64,000 bases of DNA from Ligula intestinalis (taxonomy: Eukaryota; Platyhelminthes; Cestoda; Diphyllobothriidea; Diphyllobothriidae): positions 19,138,923 through 19,202,922 of the forward strand of contig JAYGXS010000008.1 in the NCBI GenBank assembly GCA_036362985.1, written 5' to 3'. Shown here piece by piece: positions 11,061 through 22,579 of the stretch. Numbering within the stretch: the stretch's first letter is position 1; the number at the start of each line of letters is the position of its first letter. The notes under the pieces are model-generated. The model was not told the DNA's origin. It was given only the letters and a program-made list of their open reading frames with translations, and ran no database searches. The position numbers were made by a program, and so were the translations under genes.

Positions 11061-11845
11061 TTTTATATGCTCCTCACTATTTTACAGTAACATAAAATAT
11101 GTTAAATCTATTATGAACACGAAGGATTTTTCTGACTGCTCACACACACACGTTAAAATTTGTACATGTTTTTATGTTACTTACTGTTTATAGTGACAGA
11201 TTTTATGTTGGATATTTCCTGCATACTGTTTCCAATAGGGTCTTCAAAGGCATTGCCTACTACCCTTTAATATAATGAAGTATACTAAATTAAATATATA
11301 TGCATGAAGTGTGTTGCATTTGGACTGTGCAGTGATGTGAAATCTTGTCGGTTGTTAATTGTTATTTATCAGAACTTCATTAGATATTGCACTTGCAACA
11401 TTTAGATAACGCGTCCTCTAGCCGAATATTAAGGTGCAAATATATGCATAAAGGAAGACAGCATGGTTTAAAACAATGGTAACATAAGATTAGCTGTGTG
11501 GCTATTTCTTTTACATTTCCTGACTCAACTTAAGCCTTACTGGGGTTCGCCAAAGAGCAATACGACTTTTGCCACTCAAACACACGGACTCACCCACAAC
11601 TGCCACTTTGCTAGTCCGTATGTTAAAGTGCCTTTTAGTGATACGGTGGGTTGGAGAGGTCAACCCTCCTCGTGCACTTTTGGCGGCCATAGCAGCGCGC
11701 CAAAGCCGTTCCTTGTGCTTTCACTGGGCGTCGGTCAGAAGACGTGATTGAACCGGAGTTCTCTAGTGCCAACAGGATCGGACTTATTCCGTGTTTAAGC
11801 CTTTAGATGAGAATGCTTTCAGAAGGAATATAAAAGTGGCGATCC
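11061..11845. other. Unassigned spacer between retroelements
   Basis: AT-rich sequence after the CR1-like element, then a GC-richer 11.5-11.8 kb piece with two overlapping short frames and no recognisable domain. No repeat partner seen in the window. Confidence 0.35.
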
Positions 11846-11849
11846 TTGA

Positions 11850-12415
11850 GTAAGTTCTTCACCAATTCTCAAGTTGTGGCTAATTCGACAAGACCCAGCC
11901 ACACATTCAAATTTGATGAGGCCAAAATTCCGCAAGAGGTGAAAATCAGGTGAGTCGAGTATTACCTTTGTCATAGTTCGCGGGCCCCCAATTGATAAGC
12001 AAGTGTAGCGATTTGCCCAATCCATATTCGGTGCTAAGACTCAATTTGGCCAAAGCAAGTTGCCATTTGGGGAACGGACAGGCCACCGCGTCATCTTTCG
12101 CGAAGTTCGGAGGGTCAGCTGATCAAACGATGACCACGCCCGAGTTTCTTGCGCGTCACGAAGGATCAGCAGGTCAGAGCCTGCATGTCACTCAACAAGT
12201 TATCAAGACAATGATGACAATTAACATTAATCCTCGTTGTATTTTTGCAGTAATGTTTGTATCCTATAAACACTGCAAATTCATGTGCTTATGCTATCTA
12301 TAGTTGTCAGTGCTCTCTGATTATGTCTCTGATGTCGAATCTGCGACGGATGTTGAAACGTCAAGCATTAGAAGGTATTATCCGCGCGATTAAGTCTTCT
12401 TCTTTCCTATGTACG
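11850..12415 (+). mobile_element. PLE 3' fragment, plus strand
   Basis: Broken translation reads QVVANSTRPSHTFKFDEAKI, then IHIR and DSIWPKQ. It corresponds to the GIY-YIG C-terminal stretch QVAAHLARPGHAFKFDVAEI of the neighbouring PLE at 12.65-13.6 kb. It ends in a hammerhead-like tail (12329-12365). Upstream RT sequence is missing. Confidence 0.7.
12329..12365 (+). ncRNA. Degenerate hammerhead-like PLE tail
   Basis: CTGATGT (last base deviates from CTGATGA) is followed by GAATCTGCGACGGATGTT and GAAACGTC. It matches the 3388-3355 core but lacks a conserved adenine, so it is probably inactive. Confidence 0.4.
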
Positions 12416-12639
12416 GGAAGGCAACAAACATACTTCGGACCCTAATCTATCAACGTAACCACTTACTAACCCGCAATTGCAACTGGGTGCGAACTCTTTA
12501 GAAATGGGGAAAAACGCATTGCCTTAAGGCAATTGACAAAGTGACCTAACTAAAATATCTTTGACGCATATTCATCTCCAACGGCTACCCCTGCAGCTTC
12601 TCAGAATGCAGGAGATGACCTTAATGAACTGAGAAGTAG

Positions 12640-13600
12640 AAGACAACTCGGTCGCTGAGACACTATGTTTATTTGCCTGAAATTTCAAAATATGTCGTGG
12701 ATTCATCTTTAGAGACGTACTCACAGAACAGTAGCAGAAACAGTTTGCATCTGCACAGGGTTCCGCCGTAAAATTTAATTGTACAGAAACAAATTGATAA
12801 ATGCGCTGAGTGTGTTCTAATTAGTCGCATCAGCCATGACAATCTGGTCATGCGATGTTGGCATAGGATGATGTAGTTGCCCCTCTGCTCTCCATACAGC
12901 GATTTTCTTTGGCTAAATTTAGTCTCGACACCGAATATGGATTGTGTATATCGTTGCATTTGCTGATGGATTGGGGGCCCGTGCACAATGACGCAAATAA
13001 TTCTCGGCTCACTCGATTGTCACCTCTTGCGAGAATTTCGGCCACATCAAATTTGAATGCGTGGCCGGGTCTCGCCAAATGAGCCGCAACTTGAGAAGTT
13101 GCATCATTTCGCCTCACTGCTGCCGCTTGTTCGGCAATCCACGTTTTGAGAAGCCGGCCAGTATCTCCAATATAGTTGCTTTGCCCGCAACTGCACCAGA
13201 TACTGTAGACAACTCCCGATGTTTCTTGTCGTGGCAGGGGGTCTTTTTGTTGTATATGCTAAAAAAACTATAATATGGGTCACTTTACGGCCGAGAGTGC
13301 ACAAAGCAATGCCATATCGCAAGAATATTTCGGAAACATTTTCTCGTCTCATACCACCACTAGTGATCGGTGTGTTTTACAGATCTTGGATAATAATCAT
13401 ACGTATGCTTATGAGACCAAGGAACCCTCTATCATGCGTCAAAAAAGCAATCAACGTATGTGGCATCCAGTAATGTTCCGGTGATGCGAACTGCGCCGAG
13501 GAGACGTCGCATGAGTAAGCACGGAAGAGCAGTGAGAAGGATAAATCAACTCTCTTTGGTAGCAGCACAGTGTGCAATCTTTGGCGATACCTTCACTTTT
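12640..13600 (-). mobile_element. PLE fragment, minus strand: RT C-terminus, GIY-YIG domain and tail
   Basis: Minus-strand order: a degenerate RT C-terminal part (13577-13377), GIY-YIG endonuclease (about 13240-12850), a 3' region, then a tail near 12715-12645 with a GAAATTTCAGG variant of GAAACGTCAGG. The endonuclease retains QLYWRYW (degraded YIG), RPGHAFKFDVAEILARGDNR and PQSISKCNDIHNPYSVSRL, the last closely matched in the 46 kb palindrome (PQSINKRNDFAFPYGVLR). It converges tail-to-tail with the 11850-12415 fragment, about 225 bp apart. Confidence 0.75.
12848..13117 (-). pseudogene. GIY-YIG endonuclease C-terminal half of PLE
   Basis: Frame of 89 residues beginning MRRNDATSQVAAHLARPGHA. 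It corresponds to VVRKKDANSQVAAHSTGPDH in the large PLE palindrome, C-terminal to the GIY-YIG signature. The conserved glutamate region (VAEILARGDN) remains. The upstream half lies in another frame. It encodes the nuclease half of the PLE protein that nicks the genomic target; this copy is inactive by truncation. Confidence 0.7.
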
Positions 13601-13945
13601 CGGGACGTGGATATCCTAGGCTGAACTAGTAACACAACAGCCTGAGAAGCGCTCTAAGCTTGGCCGCTTGGGCAAACGGCTTAGCCGGTATAAGCCTATG
13701 GCAGGACCACAATCTCCGATCACGTGACATTTTGCGGGCGATTGCCGATGGCCGACCACGCTAGAACCTGCCCCTTGGACCCCTCACCTCGCCCCATACA
13801 CCGAACAAATAGAGGGGTACACATAAGGCTGAACACGTGAGCTAAACACGGGGAGCTTCAACAGCAAACGCGGGAGCAACCACAGCAGACGCGTCTTCGT
13901 CGCGTTCCTACCCCCACCCCTGCAAGCAAGGTCTGCTACACCCAT
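13601..13945. other. Possible 5' leader of the following non-LTR element
   Basis: GC-rich compared with its surroundings and directly upstream of the 13.95-17.0 kb element on the same side. No second copy is present to define its boundary. Confidence 0.3.
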
Positions 13946-13965
13946 CCCCCTACGTTGTATCAACC

Positions 13966-14442
13966 TTGCCCTCCGGTATGGAAGCCATCCCTGGACCTCT
14001 CTGGTATGGCTCGTTCTGCCGAGTCCGCCTGGGCCACCGCGACTGGTCTGTACGTTGCGGCTCCTGCAATGGTTGGTGCACTCTCCGCTGCAGTTGCCTC
14101 GCAAAAACTGCCGTTATGTCGCCCGCCTTCACGTGTCCCAGCTCTCCCGTGCCTCCATCTGTTTCTACGCCTCCAGCCCATCCTGTTTTCAAGCCAAAGT
14201 TTCAGAATTCTGACCTTGCCGCACTGCCTGGACTTAAGACCCTCCAGTTCAACGACAACGGCCTCTTTGGCAAGCTTTTCCAGCTCCTGGCCTTCATTTG
14301 TTCGCACAGCATAGCTGTGGTGGCTATCCTAGAGACCAAGTTCCCTTCCTTTGCCAACTGCACGATCGCCCGTCGTGACCGCGGTCGCAGCAAAGGTGGA
14401 GGTTTGGCCTTCCCGGTGGACAAATCTATGGCCCATTATTAG
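13966..14442 (+). pseudogene. N-terminal Cys-rich segment and start of endonuclease
   Basis: This 158-residue frame opens with a Cys/Trp/His-rich stretch (LWYGSFCRVRLGHRDWSVRC, then a further CGSC and CTLRC), plausibly a degenerate zinc-binding motif. The endonuclease start follows: LKTLQFNDNGL (catalytic Asn region), VVAILETKFP (catalytic Glu) and DRGRSKGGGLAFPV. It ends at a TAG, and the nuclease continues in a frame starting near 14467. The role is target-site nicking for reverse transcription. Confidence 0.7.
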
Positions 14443-14466
14443 CTACCCCTGCTTGGTGCCGATCCC

Positions 14467-14763
14467 ATGGATTTAGTGGCAATAATCCTCGACATTGGCC
14501 CAGTGCCACTAACCGTCGTAAATATCTACTTCCCTCGACTCTCCAGTTGTCCTCCCGGTTTACCCGCCTCTATTGCTCCATACTTACCTTCTGGAGACAG
14601 CTTGGTCTTAGGTAACTTAAATGCCTACCACGTCATGTGGTGCTCCAAATTGGTTGCCGATCGCAGGGGAGAATCTCTGGCCGACAAGAAGACACTTCCT
14701 TCGCAGTCCTCTATGAGAACAAGCCAATGCGTCTCACGCCCAACTGTGCCCCCTCTCCCCTGA
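14467..14763 (+). pseudogene. Endonuclease C-terminal half
   Basis: The frame contains VVNIYFPRLS, LVLGNLNAYHVMWCSKL and DRRGESLADKK. This is the usual series GDFNAHH, W, DxRG, LAD of APE-type nucleases, with the first Asp of GDFNA replaced (GNLNA), which would be expected to damage catalysis. It ends at a TGA. Sequence up to about 15300 contains further broken frames from the linker to the RT. Confidence 0.65.
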
Positions 14764-15328
14764 TGTTCAATCGGTAGTCTCAGCCTGGTAGCCTCCACCA
14801 AGTGGAGCATGAAAATCAGCCTCGGCAGCGACTACTTGCCCACTGTGCTCGAATTGGCCACCGCTGCCGACCGTATCATGGTCCCCAACCGGCACTTCAT
14901 TTATTTCAAGCAAGCCGATTAGCCTGCGTTAATGACCGAACGAGATCTATGGCCTACCGCGTCCCACCTGTGTCCACTAGGTGGAGCGAGCCAAACATCG
15001 ACTGCTTCTGGCAGCAGCAAATCATCAAATCCCGAACGGCCGCATTCCCCTTATCAGTCCGAACAATCTGCCTGAAGCCTCCCGCCTGGAACGCGAGATA
15101 GATAACCCGTGCATCGGCGAGCTGAAAGACCTGATCACCAAGACCATCAACGATGGCAAGCGCCAATGCTGGCATGAACTAGTTGCAGATTGCAATTTCA
15201 GCGACAACTCAGCTGCCACTTGACAGCTTCAACGCAACCTGATCAAGCCTCGGGCTGATACCTCTAACCAGTCTTATAGTTTCGCGGACGGAAGATTTAT
15301 TTCCATCAATGTTAAGATCACCGCAAAT

Positions 15329-16800
15329 ATGAAAAAGGTGTTCTCGTCCCGCTCGGTGTCCAGTCCCAAGAGTCAGCGCTCGCTTCTTCGTCTCCTCCAT
15401 AAAGCCCCGCCCCGGAAATTACCTTTTCGGCCGATGCCCTGCAACGGCTCATCTACCCACTTCTGCCGTCCGTGGCGGAACTGTCTTTTCATCAACATGG
15501 TTTTCAATCAGGTCGCGGGACCATAAAGGCGCTTTTCGAGGTCAGCAATGCCACCCTCAAGGGCTTCAATCAACAGAAGCCCGCTTCGTGGACCATGACA
15601 GTCTCAATTGAATTGTCACGAGCCTTAGACTTTGTCAGCCACATTCAACTCCTACAGGACTTTGTTTCTCTGAACATCTCGACTGGCCTGGTCCGATGGT
15701 TGGCGGCTTACATCCGTGGCCGCCACGATAGTTTCCACATCCATGGCGCTCTCTCCAAGCCACGTTAGCAGACCTACAGCGGTTCTCAAGACTCTGTGCT
15801 CAGTTCGACGCCCTTCAACATCTGTATGCAGGAGCTCCCAATCTCCCGGACACCGGCACAAATGGTATCGTATATGGACGATGTTACGTTCCTCTGACGG
15901 CACCATCACATTGACGAGACTGCGCAGCTCCTCACGGAGTTCATGTCTGATGTCGAAAGCTTCTTCACCAAGCGCAGAATGGCGATCTCTGCAGCCAAGT
16001 TTTCCATCACTCTTTTCATGCTGGGTCCGAAAAAGTTCAGTCGTTACCTGGCCAACACCGTCAACGGTATGCCCTTACCACTGGTCCACAAGCCTAAGCT
16101 CCTTGGCATGCGTTTCCATCCACTTTTTACGTTCTCCGACGATGTCAGGGAGATCACATGCAAAGTGAGCCGCTGTACGAAGGACCTCATGGCTCTAGCA
16201 GGCACATCCTGGGGCTGTGCGAAAGAGACTTTGACAGCCACATTCAAATCGCTGGCTAAGCCGCACCTCACTTACGCGGCACAAGTCTGCTCGCCTACGA
16301 TCAGCTCTTCCAGCCTCCACCGCCTCCAGTTGAAACAGAACGCTGCCCTCCGCACGATCGCGTTCTGCTATAAAATTTCACCTGTCGATCATCTTTATGC
16401 AAAGGATTCTGTCTTGCAAGTCGCCCATCATAACACACACCTAGGCCAAGAGTTCTGGTGGACCTTTTCGCAACCCGTCCATACCCATCATCACCGTTGC
16501 ACCGCTCCCGAGCCCTGCCGCAACGTCCGGCCGTCTATTCGAGCTCTCCACAAGGAAGCTGTTGCCTCATCTTTCTCGAATCTACCCATTGATGACTGTG
16601 CCACCCAGACAGGCTTCCCGCGGCTCAACCAGAGAGCGGTCGTCGAGGAGAAACGAAGTTACCGCGCCGGTCCTTTTGGGTGGCTATCCACCTCCAACTG
16701 CGGCCGCAGAATAACATCTCTCGAGGGTCACTCGATTTACTCTGGCTCAAATGTGCAGTGGCTTACCAATGGTCCTTCACCAGTACCAACACCGGCTTGA
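15329..16800 (+). pseudogene. Reverse transcriptase of the Jockey/I-like element
   Basis: Blocks in order: FHQHGFQSGRGTIKAL (fingers), MTVSIELSRALDFVSH (motif A, catalytic Asp replaced), a break at 15766, SSTPFNICMQELP, VSYMDDVTFL (motif C, YMDD), FTKRRMAISAAKF, PKLLGMRFHPLFTFS and GTSWGCAKETL. The longest frame is 15943-16800 (285 residues), covering RT thumb and C-terminus. Motif A loss, stops and shifts mean it is inactive. Confidence 0.8.
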
Positions 16801-16957
16801 ACCATACACACCTGACTGCTGTCCTGTCTGCGGCACTTTTCCGTATGACTCTCAGCATCTGTTCGCCTGCAGTTCCCAGTCAGGCACCCAAATCACTCCC
16901 ACGGACCTTTTGCTCAAGCCGGTCGAGGTTTCGGCTTTTCTCCTTTCCCCTTTATAA
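16751..16957 (+). pseudogene. C-terminal zinc knuckle of the Jockey/I-like element
   Basis: Frame overlapping the end of the RT frame contains PDCCPVCGTFPYDSQHLFAC, a Cys-x2-Cys-x7-His-x4-Cys knuckle at the protein end, usual for I/Jockey-type ORF2. It lies in a different frame from the RT, so one frameshift separates them. Confidence 0.65.
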
Positions 16958-17114
16958 TATAGCTTGTTTTCGTTGACGATTGTATTGCTGTGAATAATTC
17001 CAAACCCCCACGCCGATCTCGTCCACAAGCACATACTGATTAAGTCCACAATAGCGAGTCGATGGCCAAACCACATCATTATTCATTTCCTACACGTTCA
17101 AATTTTGTTGTTTT

Positions 17115-17265
17115 GTGAACACGCCAGAACTAGCCACCTCATTTGTTGCTGTTTTCCCATCTCTGATGATGGACTCCTGCAGAAGCCCGAAAGCTCAGAC
17201 GAATAAAATAATTATTCCGGTTTTCGATAAGCCTTCTTCCTCTTCTCAAACTTATCATGTTCCCG
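17115..17265 (+). mobile_element. PLE 3'-end remnant with hammerhead-like core
   Basis: Contains CTGATGA (17163-17169), a GGACTCCTGCAGAAGCCC stem region, GAAA (17189-17192) and GACGAATAAAATAATTATTCC. The last part is the same end sequence as the minus-strand PLE tail at 31.38-31.43 kb. No coding part is attached. Confidence 0.6.
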
Positions 17266-19870
17266 GAATGCGAATATTTGCCTCCATTCGTAATTTTACG
17301 TTGCTTAGAACTGCCATCTGTTTAGAAGAGGAGAAATCAAGTGGTCTGAAGCCCCAATGTGTGGAAGGCCCCGGGGCAGGCACGCGCGTCTGTCTGCTAG
17401 CCTGAACGCGTAAACGTCATGCGAGCATGAACAACTGGCCGTTTGATCAACTGGTTAGCCAAGAGCAGTCCAGGGTACCTGTGATTGATTGTCCTATTGA
17501 TACACCACGATCTGTTATGACGTGATGGCTTGCAGGTGTGATGCCAGTTCCGGTTGGCTCTACACCTCCGCCATCGCCCCAGACATTGCGCTGAAAGCTG
17601 AAATGCATTAGTTAGTCTAGTGCAAATGCCGATTTGAGAGCGTGGCAATGGCGACAGATGTTGCTCGAAACGGAATCTTAGCCCCCTACATGTACGAATC
17701 CCATTTTTTTGTTCCTGTGAAATTCACGACTGACTGCGGATCAAAAATCCCGTTAAAGCTGCGTGGCGAGCTCGCTTCCATTTTGGCACTTCGCTAATTC
17801 GACAAGAGGCACTCTAGCGCCAGCCAACTTATGACGCAACTGAACAACCTAAGTAAAATTGTCTACTTATTTTATAAAAAAAGATGGGATTACTTTTCGT
17901 TAATTTAGTTGGCTCAGTCAGGTGAGTCAATTAAAGTTGATGGCGTCTGTGCTCTCAGCCTCTTTAAACTTCATTCTCATGACCTCAGGGTTCCTGTTAA
18001 CCACTTTCAAGATTAATGAGCATCGCCAACTACATTGGCCTAGTCTTCTATGATGCTCGAGGTTCCTTGACACACAAACTTTCGGCAACCACGCTGGCTT
18101 CGTGTAGGAGTCTGCTTAAGGACGCATCATGCGTCAGCGAAACCCTGGAACGTATGGCTTCTGAATCGATATTCTTATCAACGTCCTACGCGAAAATATT
18201 GAGTAAATGATGATTGATTATGCACAATTGCAGGTGTTATGAGTTGTCAATGCATCGACATGTCACCTTATGGTGCATGATGGAGGGATAGCGCTCTCAC
18301 TCGTTCGTTACCCGGATATGGCAGTATGCTAAGTAAGCTCATATTAGAATATATCAAAGTTCATTTTTCGATTGTTGCCCAGATTTACTTCGGCTTGCAG
18401 CTCAGTCACCGTAAGCATACTATCATATTAATGCAACATTTTCAAGCTCCCAGTACGGCACGTGTATGAGGACCATTACCCCGGTTCCCAGCTCTGGCGA
18501 TATCATTTGGCACCGCTTATTAAGATAACCTTGTAACCTATCGTCCTCCTAAAACGTGGAGACACACACTACATATTTTCCCAATGGTCTAAGTTGCTTT
18601 TTCATTGACAGCTAAAGGCGGCCGTCCCGAACCATCTTCAAACTGCTCGATGGTCTTCTAAGCTCTCTCTCTCTTGTGATGTTGTCCCTCCGTTCCACTC
18701 TTAAGACCGAAACCATTACAGCCAATGTTTCCGTCTTCAAGTATCTTCTGATTTCCGATTATTTATCATCCCTTTCAAATTTGCCGGCATCAACAGACCC
18801 GATGCACATCTCCCGCTGAACAATCACGTCGCACTTTTTTCTACCATTCCCAATCTCTTCTTTTTTGATGGTTCCTATGCCACATTTTGGAAATGCCGCA
18901 GCCAGAAGCAGTAGGTACAGGCACACAGTACGCGCCTACAATAAAACTCTGTTTTCGGCACATGCTGACATCATAGAATTCAGAAGAGTATTTTTTGAGC
19001 ATGCTTAAGACTTCGATAACCTCGCATGAGACCGGTACATATTTGGCAGCGGGATCAATGGTAAAAGATGCCGTCAATTGTGGTCGTCATTAAATTGCAG
19101 TAATTTAAGTGATCAACATCAGACGGCTCGTAAGGCGGTGGTGAGCCTTAAGGTAATATCTTTGCCATCTCCGCGCACGAAACTGACGTACGGACATTCG
19201 TAGATGGTTTTAAACAAAAATTTACGTCCATTTATTTTGATTGTTGCTAGAATTGACAAGTTCTTTTCCTTTCTTTTACTTCCTCCTAAGTCAAATACAA
19301 GGTGGTAGCGTCCGAATAAGCGTTTTCGAAATTAAACCTGTCCTGGACGATATGCGATATCCAGGAGTTTCTTATCTGCTAAGGATGTTGTGGTTACGGA
19401 AGGAATAAAGGCCACCACAAATACTGAGAAACAGACCGTAATTGGGAGAGTATAAATAGGCATACCACACGCTTGACGTGCACAGGACACAATCATCATA
19501 TCTTTAAGTTGTTACACAGGCTTTTCATAAAATTTGTCAGCTATCGCAAACTACTCGTTGTCACTCGTTGCAGATGCAGGTTTGTATGCACCACGACCTT
19601 CGCAACAGGCTTCCCATTTTCAGTTCTCGTCCGCTAATCATGCTGGACGTAGCTAATGCCTGACTCTAACTTGCTCGTAGAATGCCAAAAGAGCAGCATT
19701 CATCGGGCGGACGCCACAACCAAGCTGGCTTTTGATGCTGCATTAAACATTATCAATTTTATAGTGACCTTTTTGACGTCTGCGCCGTAGGAACCTTTAT
19801 CTTCAATGTTTGCTTACGTGTGTCCCGGGCGACGTGATCGAAGACCAGCCGAAAACGAATTGGCTGTTAA
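17266..19870. other. Unassigned region
   Basis: No recognisable gene. A TATA-like GTATAAATAGG occurs near 19451 but no supported coding exon follows. Short frames at 18016-18210 and 18841-19077 have no domain. Confidence 0.4.
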
Positions 19871-20132
19871 TTTTTATTCATTTTACGTATAAAGCCAAGA
19901 AGCCACGAAGCCGCTGACAGATAATGATCAAGTAGCCATAGTCTACACCGTACAATGCGAAAATTGCGGTGCGAGGTACATTGGGGAAATGGACAAACCA
20001 CTGGGCACGAAATTGCGGGTACATTAACGGGCTATCAATCGCAAGTACAAGCTGTCTTTAGTCAATAGTCATGTGCAAATTAGCTCAACCACCAATTGTC
20101 CTTCTAGAAAGCGAGGATGATCGGCAGGGCCA

Positions 20133-20498
20133 ATGAGAAAAATGGTCAGGCTAGTACTGGAAAGTTGGTCCTCCACTGCCACAATCAACAGAGCTATCGA
20201 CTTGAACCTTGCCTACCAAGCGCTTTTCAAAAGGCTCGGATCATGTCGGCCAGAGCCAGAAGGGCGAACAAGCACGCAGGATCGGAAGCCAACGCCCACG
20301 GAAAATAGGGGTGAAGGTCGGAGTTCAAGCGAACAACATCTAGCACCATCTCATCGTTACAACCACGAGTCAAAGAAAAACCAAAGCGAACGGCAACGAG
20401 TGGTCAGTCCACCAGGTGACGTGGGGCAGGCCGGCAAGTATATTGTCTCGCCAAGGGGACAAATGCCACGAAAACCCACCATCAGCGAAACTCCGTGA
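20133..20498 (+). pseudogene. PLE C-terminal segment
   Basis: The 121-residue frame starts within the C-terminal part of the PLE protein. Its first 30 residues align with the minus-strand fragment at 3.0-3.3 kb. The rest is Ser/Pro/Arg/Lys-rich and probably disordered. It follows the GIY-YIG start at about 19940-20000 after at least two stops, and precedes the PLE tail. Confidence 0.55.
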
Positions 20499-20607
20499 GA
20501 CTAAATTGCGTTGGCAACGAACGGGCAGGTCAAAGTCTACACGTCCAAAACCGGTATAATTTGAGGCAGACGGCAAGGCTAGCTAACCCAAGACCACCAA
20601 ACACACT

Positions 20608-20641
20608 TTGACGATGTAAGCCAGAAGGCCTACGAAACGTC
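20608..20641 (+). ncRNA. Hammerhead-like core in PLE tail
   Basis: TTGACGA (CTGACGA with first base changed), then GTAAGCC-AGAA-GGCCTAC, which can form a 7-position stem II with one mismatch, then GAAACGTC. This is the best stem II among the PLE-tail cores in the window. Confidence 0.5.
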
Positions 20642-20699
20642 AGTTTAAATATAATTTGGTCCACAAACCCGTCTACTATTCTTCTTACTTACCGTGGAA

Positions 20700-22200
20700 G
20701 CTTACGAACGCGATAACTCAATTTATATACAGCAGCATCCCAATTATACATATGATTAAACCGTTAAGTTCAAAGAGTGTTTTACGATCGTTAATGCATT
20801 GTTGTGTCAATCCTATTGGGTAATAGCCAAAAAGTGGATTCGCCAACTAGTATCGACTAAACAAAGGCGGTACCGGCTACACGTTCTATCGGAATAGCCA
20901 CCCAAAAGCGTAGAGAAGAAGATGGCTTAGCTACCTAGAAAGATATTTTGGGATGCCGACTTTCGTTGATACGGCGATTTACCAATAACTGATGACTCCA
21001 AGCCCGCCCGTTTGTTTCAATCACACGCGCTAGCGTCTTCAGTGCCTACGAGCAGGTCCATTGCGGCGAGACTTACACTCTTCGAAGTCCTATTGGAGTA
21101 CGGCTTACAAGATGGTCTTTTGATAAAACACTTACCCGTTTATTCAGTTAAATATCTAACTAAACATATTTTTAAAGACATTAATTTTAAAACTTCTCAT
21201 TTTTGACGAAGTAAACGAAACCTATTCGACGTCAACTATGCTCCAGATAGTACACGTGCTTTGCAACCACCTTTCCACTTTGATCAATCTCCGAGTTATA
21301 ACGTATTTACGTAAAGGCAGACTCGTACTGTGTGATGTAATACCACAAGATAAAATCTCATCCGATGGATGCCATAAACGCACTGGCCCTCAAGATTTTA
21401 TCAAGTTCATCAATTTATTGTAATTCAGGTATATTGGTTGTTCATATAAATGAAAGTGGGCATACTTCTTGGATGAGGAGGTGGAACACCAATGTGCCTT
21501 TATTTAGTTCACTATCTGGGTTGAATGTGGCAACCTGAGAAACACAAAAACACAAATGAAATACATGAGTTAATGTTTGCATTACTGTCAACCATACTCT
21601 GCTCAAACTCAGGTTATTTCTATATACAGCTAGTTAAACTAAATCAGCACAAACAATGTGAGATGGAAAATTCAAGTTTTGTTTCAAATGCAATAGGTTG
21701 AAGCACAATGACTGTTCCCACAGACCTATTAATTCACTAAATTTATCAAATGAGCTGCAGAAATCCTTTGATAAATAATATTGCATCTAATCTCTGAAAT
21801 GCAGCATAGCAATACGAAATCAGTGACGTAGTGGTATTGTGAAAGGTAGCCTAGGCCCGCTATGGACTTTCTGAACTGTGCAACAACTCATCAGGTCCTT
21901 TGACGTGCACGTTATTGTATCCGATTCTTTAAAACTCATAGATTTACGCCTATGCACTTAATACTATTTTGTCAAGGGCTACAAGGAACACGTTAGTCGA
22001 TTATCCTTTTGTCGTACCTTGAGTTTGGCGTTCACTCTTATACATTAGGGGTCTTTCGTCGTCATGAAGTTTCAGTGATGAGCGTTTCACAAGTTATATA
22101 TCTATTTTCCTTCACCAAAACTAAACACAACGATTTTGGTGAATTCTAGACGATTGCTTAGAAAACCCTACTTGGGCAGTCAGCTTACTGTATCCGAAAT
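20700..22200. other. Unassigned region
   Basis: Short frames only (21012-21206, 21238-21423), with no domain and no splice context I trust. No second copy recognised. Confidence 0.4.
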
Positions 22201-22277
22201 GGTGGATTCCATAAGAGCAGTAAAGTTGGGTGGGTTATATCGACCCAAGTATGATGAAACTTATGGAGCCAGGTGGA

Positions 22278-22377
22278 GCGTTTATACCTCAGTGGTTAAT
22301 GCGTTGGCTTCCGGTAAAGGCCTTCTCTACTACGCGGGTTCAAATCCCGCTGAACGCGTCGAGTTTTAGACAACTGT
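22278..22377 (+). repeat. tRNA-derived SINE copy
   Basis: A tRNA-like fold: ends GCGTTT and GAACGC can pair, and the T-arm GCGGGTTCAAATCCCGC is perfect with the RNA polymerase III B box GGTTCAAATCC (22337-22347). An A-box-like CCTCAGTGG lies near 22287. The anticodon arm does not fold convincingly, so this is not a functional tRNA. A related copy is at 53505-53575. Confidence 0.6.
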
Positions 22378-22579
22378 GTCAAATAAGCCTTTGAGTTTCA
22401 CATTTTTACATGCGTACTATGCTATCAGAAAAATAATAAGTTAACTTGTTGGCGAGGTTCATTGGCATGAACAAATGATTTCAAATATAGTTTAACCAAT
22501 AGCAGACAGAGTTAAAAAACCTCGGATTTTTTGAAGAGACAGAAACTGTGTATCCTGGTTTCGCTCCAAAAAATATATT

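Larger units (their letters stand above)
13950..17080 (+). mobile_element. Second non-LTR retrotransposon family (Jockey/I-like, degenerate)
   Basis: About 3 kb on the plus strand: a Cys/His-rich N-terminal segment, APE-type endonuclease, RT, and a C-terminal Cys-His zinc knuckle. It is much more GC-rich than its surroundings. Placement near Jockey/I/R1 rests on protein style (GTSWGCAKETL, LKQNAALRTIAF) and is inference. Stops interrupt it near 14440, 14760, 15765 and 15895. Confidence 0.75.
19875..20690 (+). mobile_element. PLE fragment, plus strand, with tail
   Basis: Reads AIVYTVQCENCGARYIGEMD (GIY-YIG start with Y and YIG intact), then stops. The C-terminal segment follows in the 20133-20498 frame (VLESWSSTATINRAIDLNLA), and finally a hammerhead-like tail (20608-20641). 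The RT core is absent. Confidence 0.75.

Noticed and set aside
13784..14423. Several long minus-strand frames
   Set aside because: They are GC-rich antisense shadows of the Jockey/I-like endonuclease region.
22136..22369. 77-residue plus frame
   Set aside because: Its second half is the tRNA-derived SINE; the first half has no domain or second exon.
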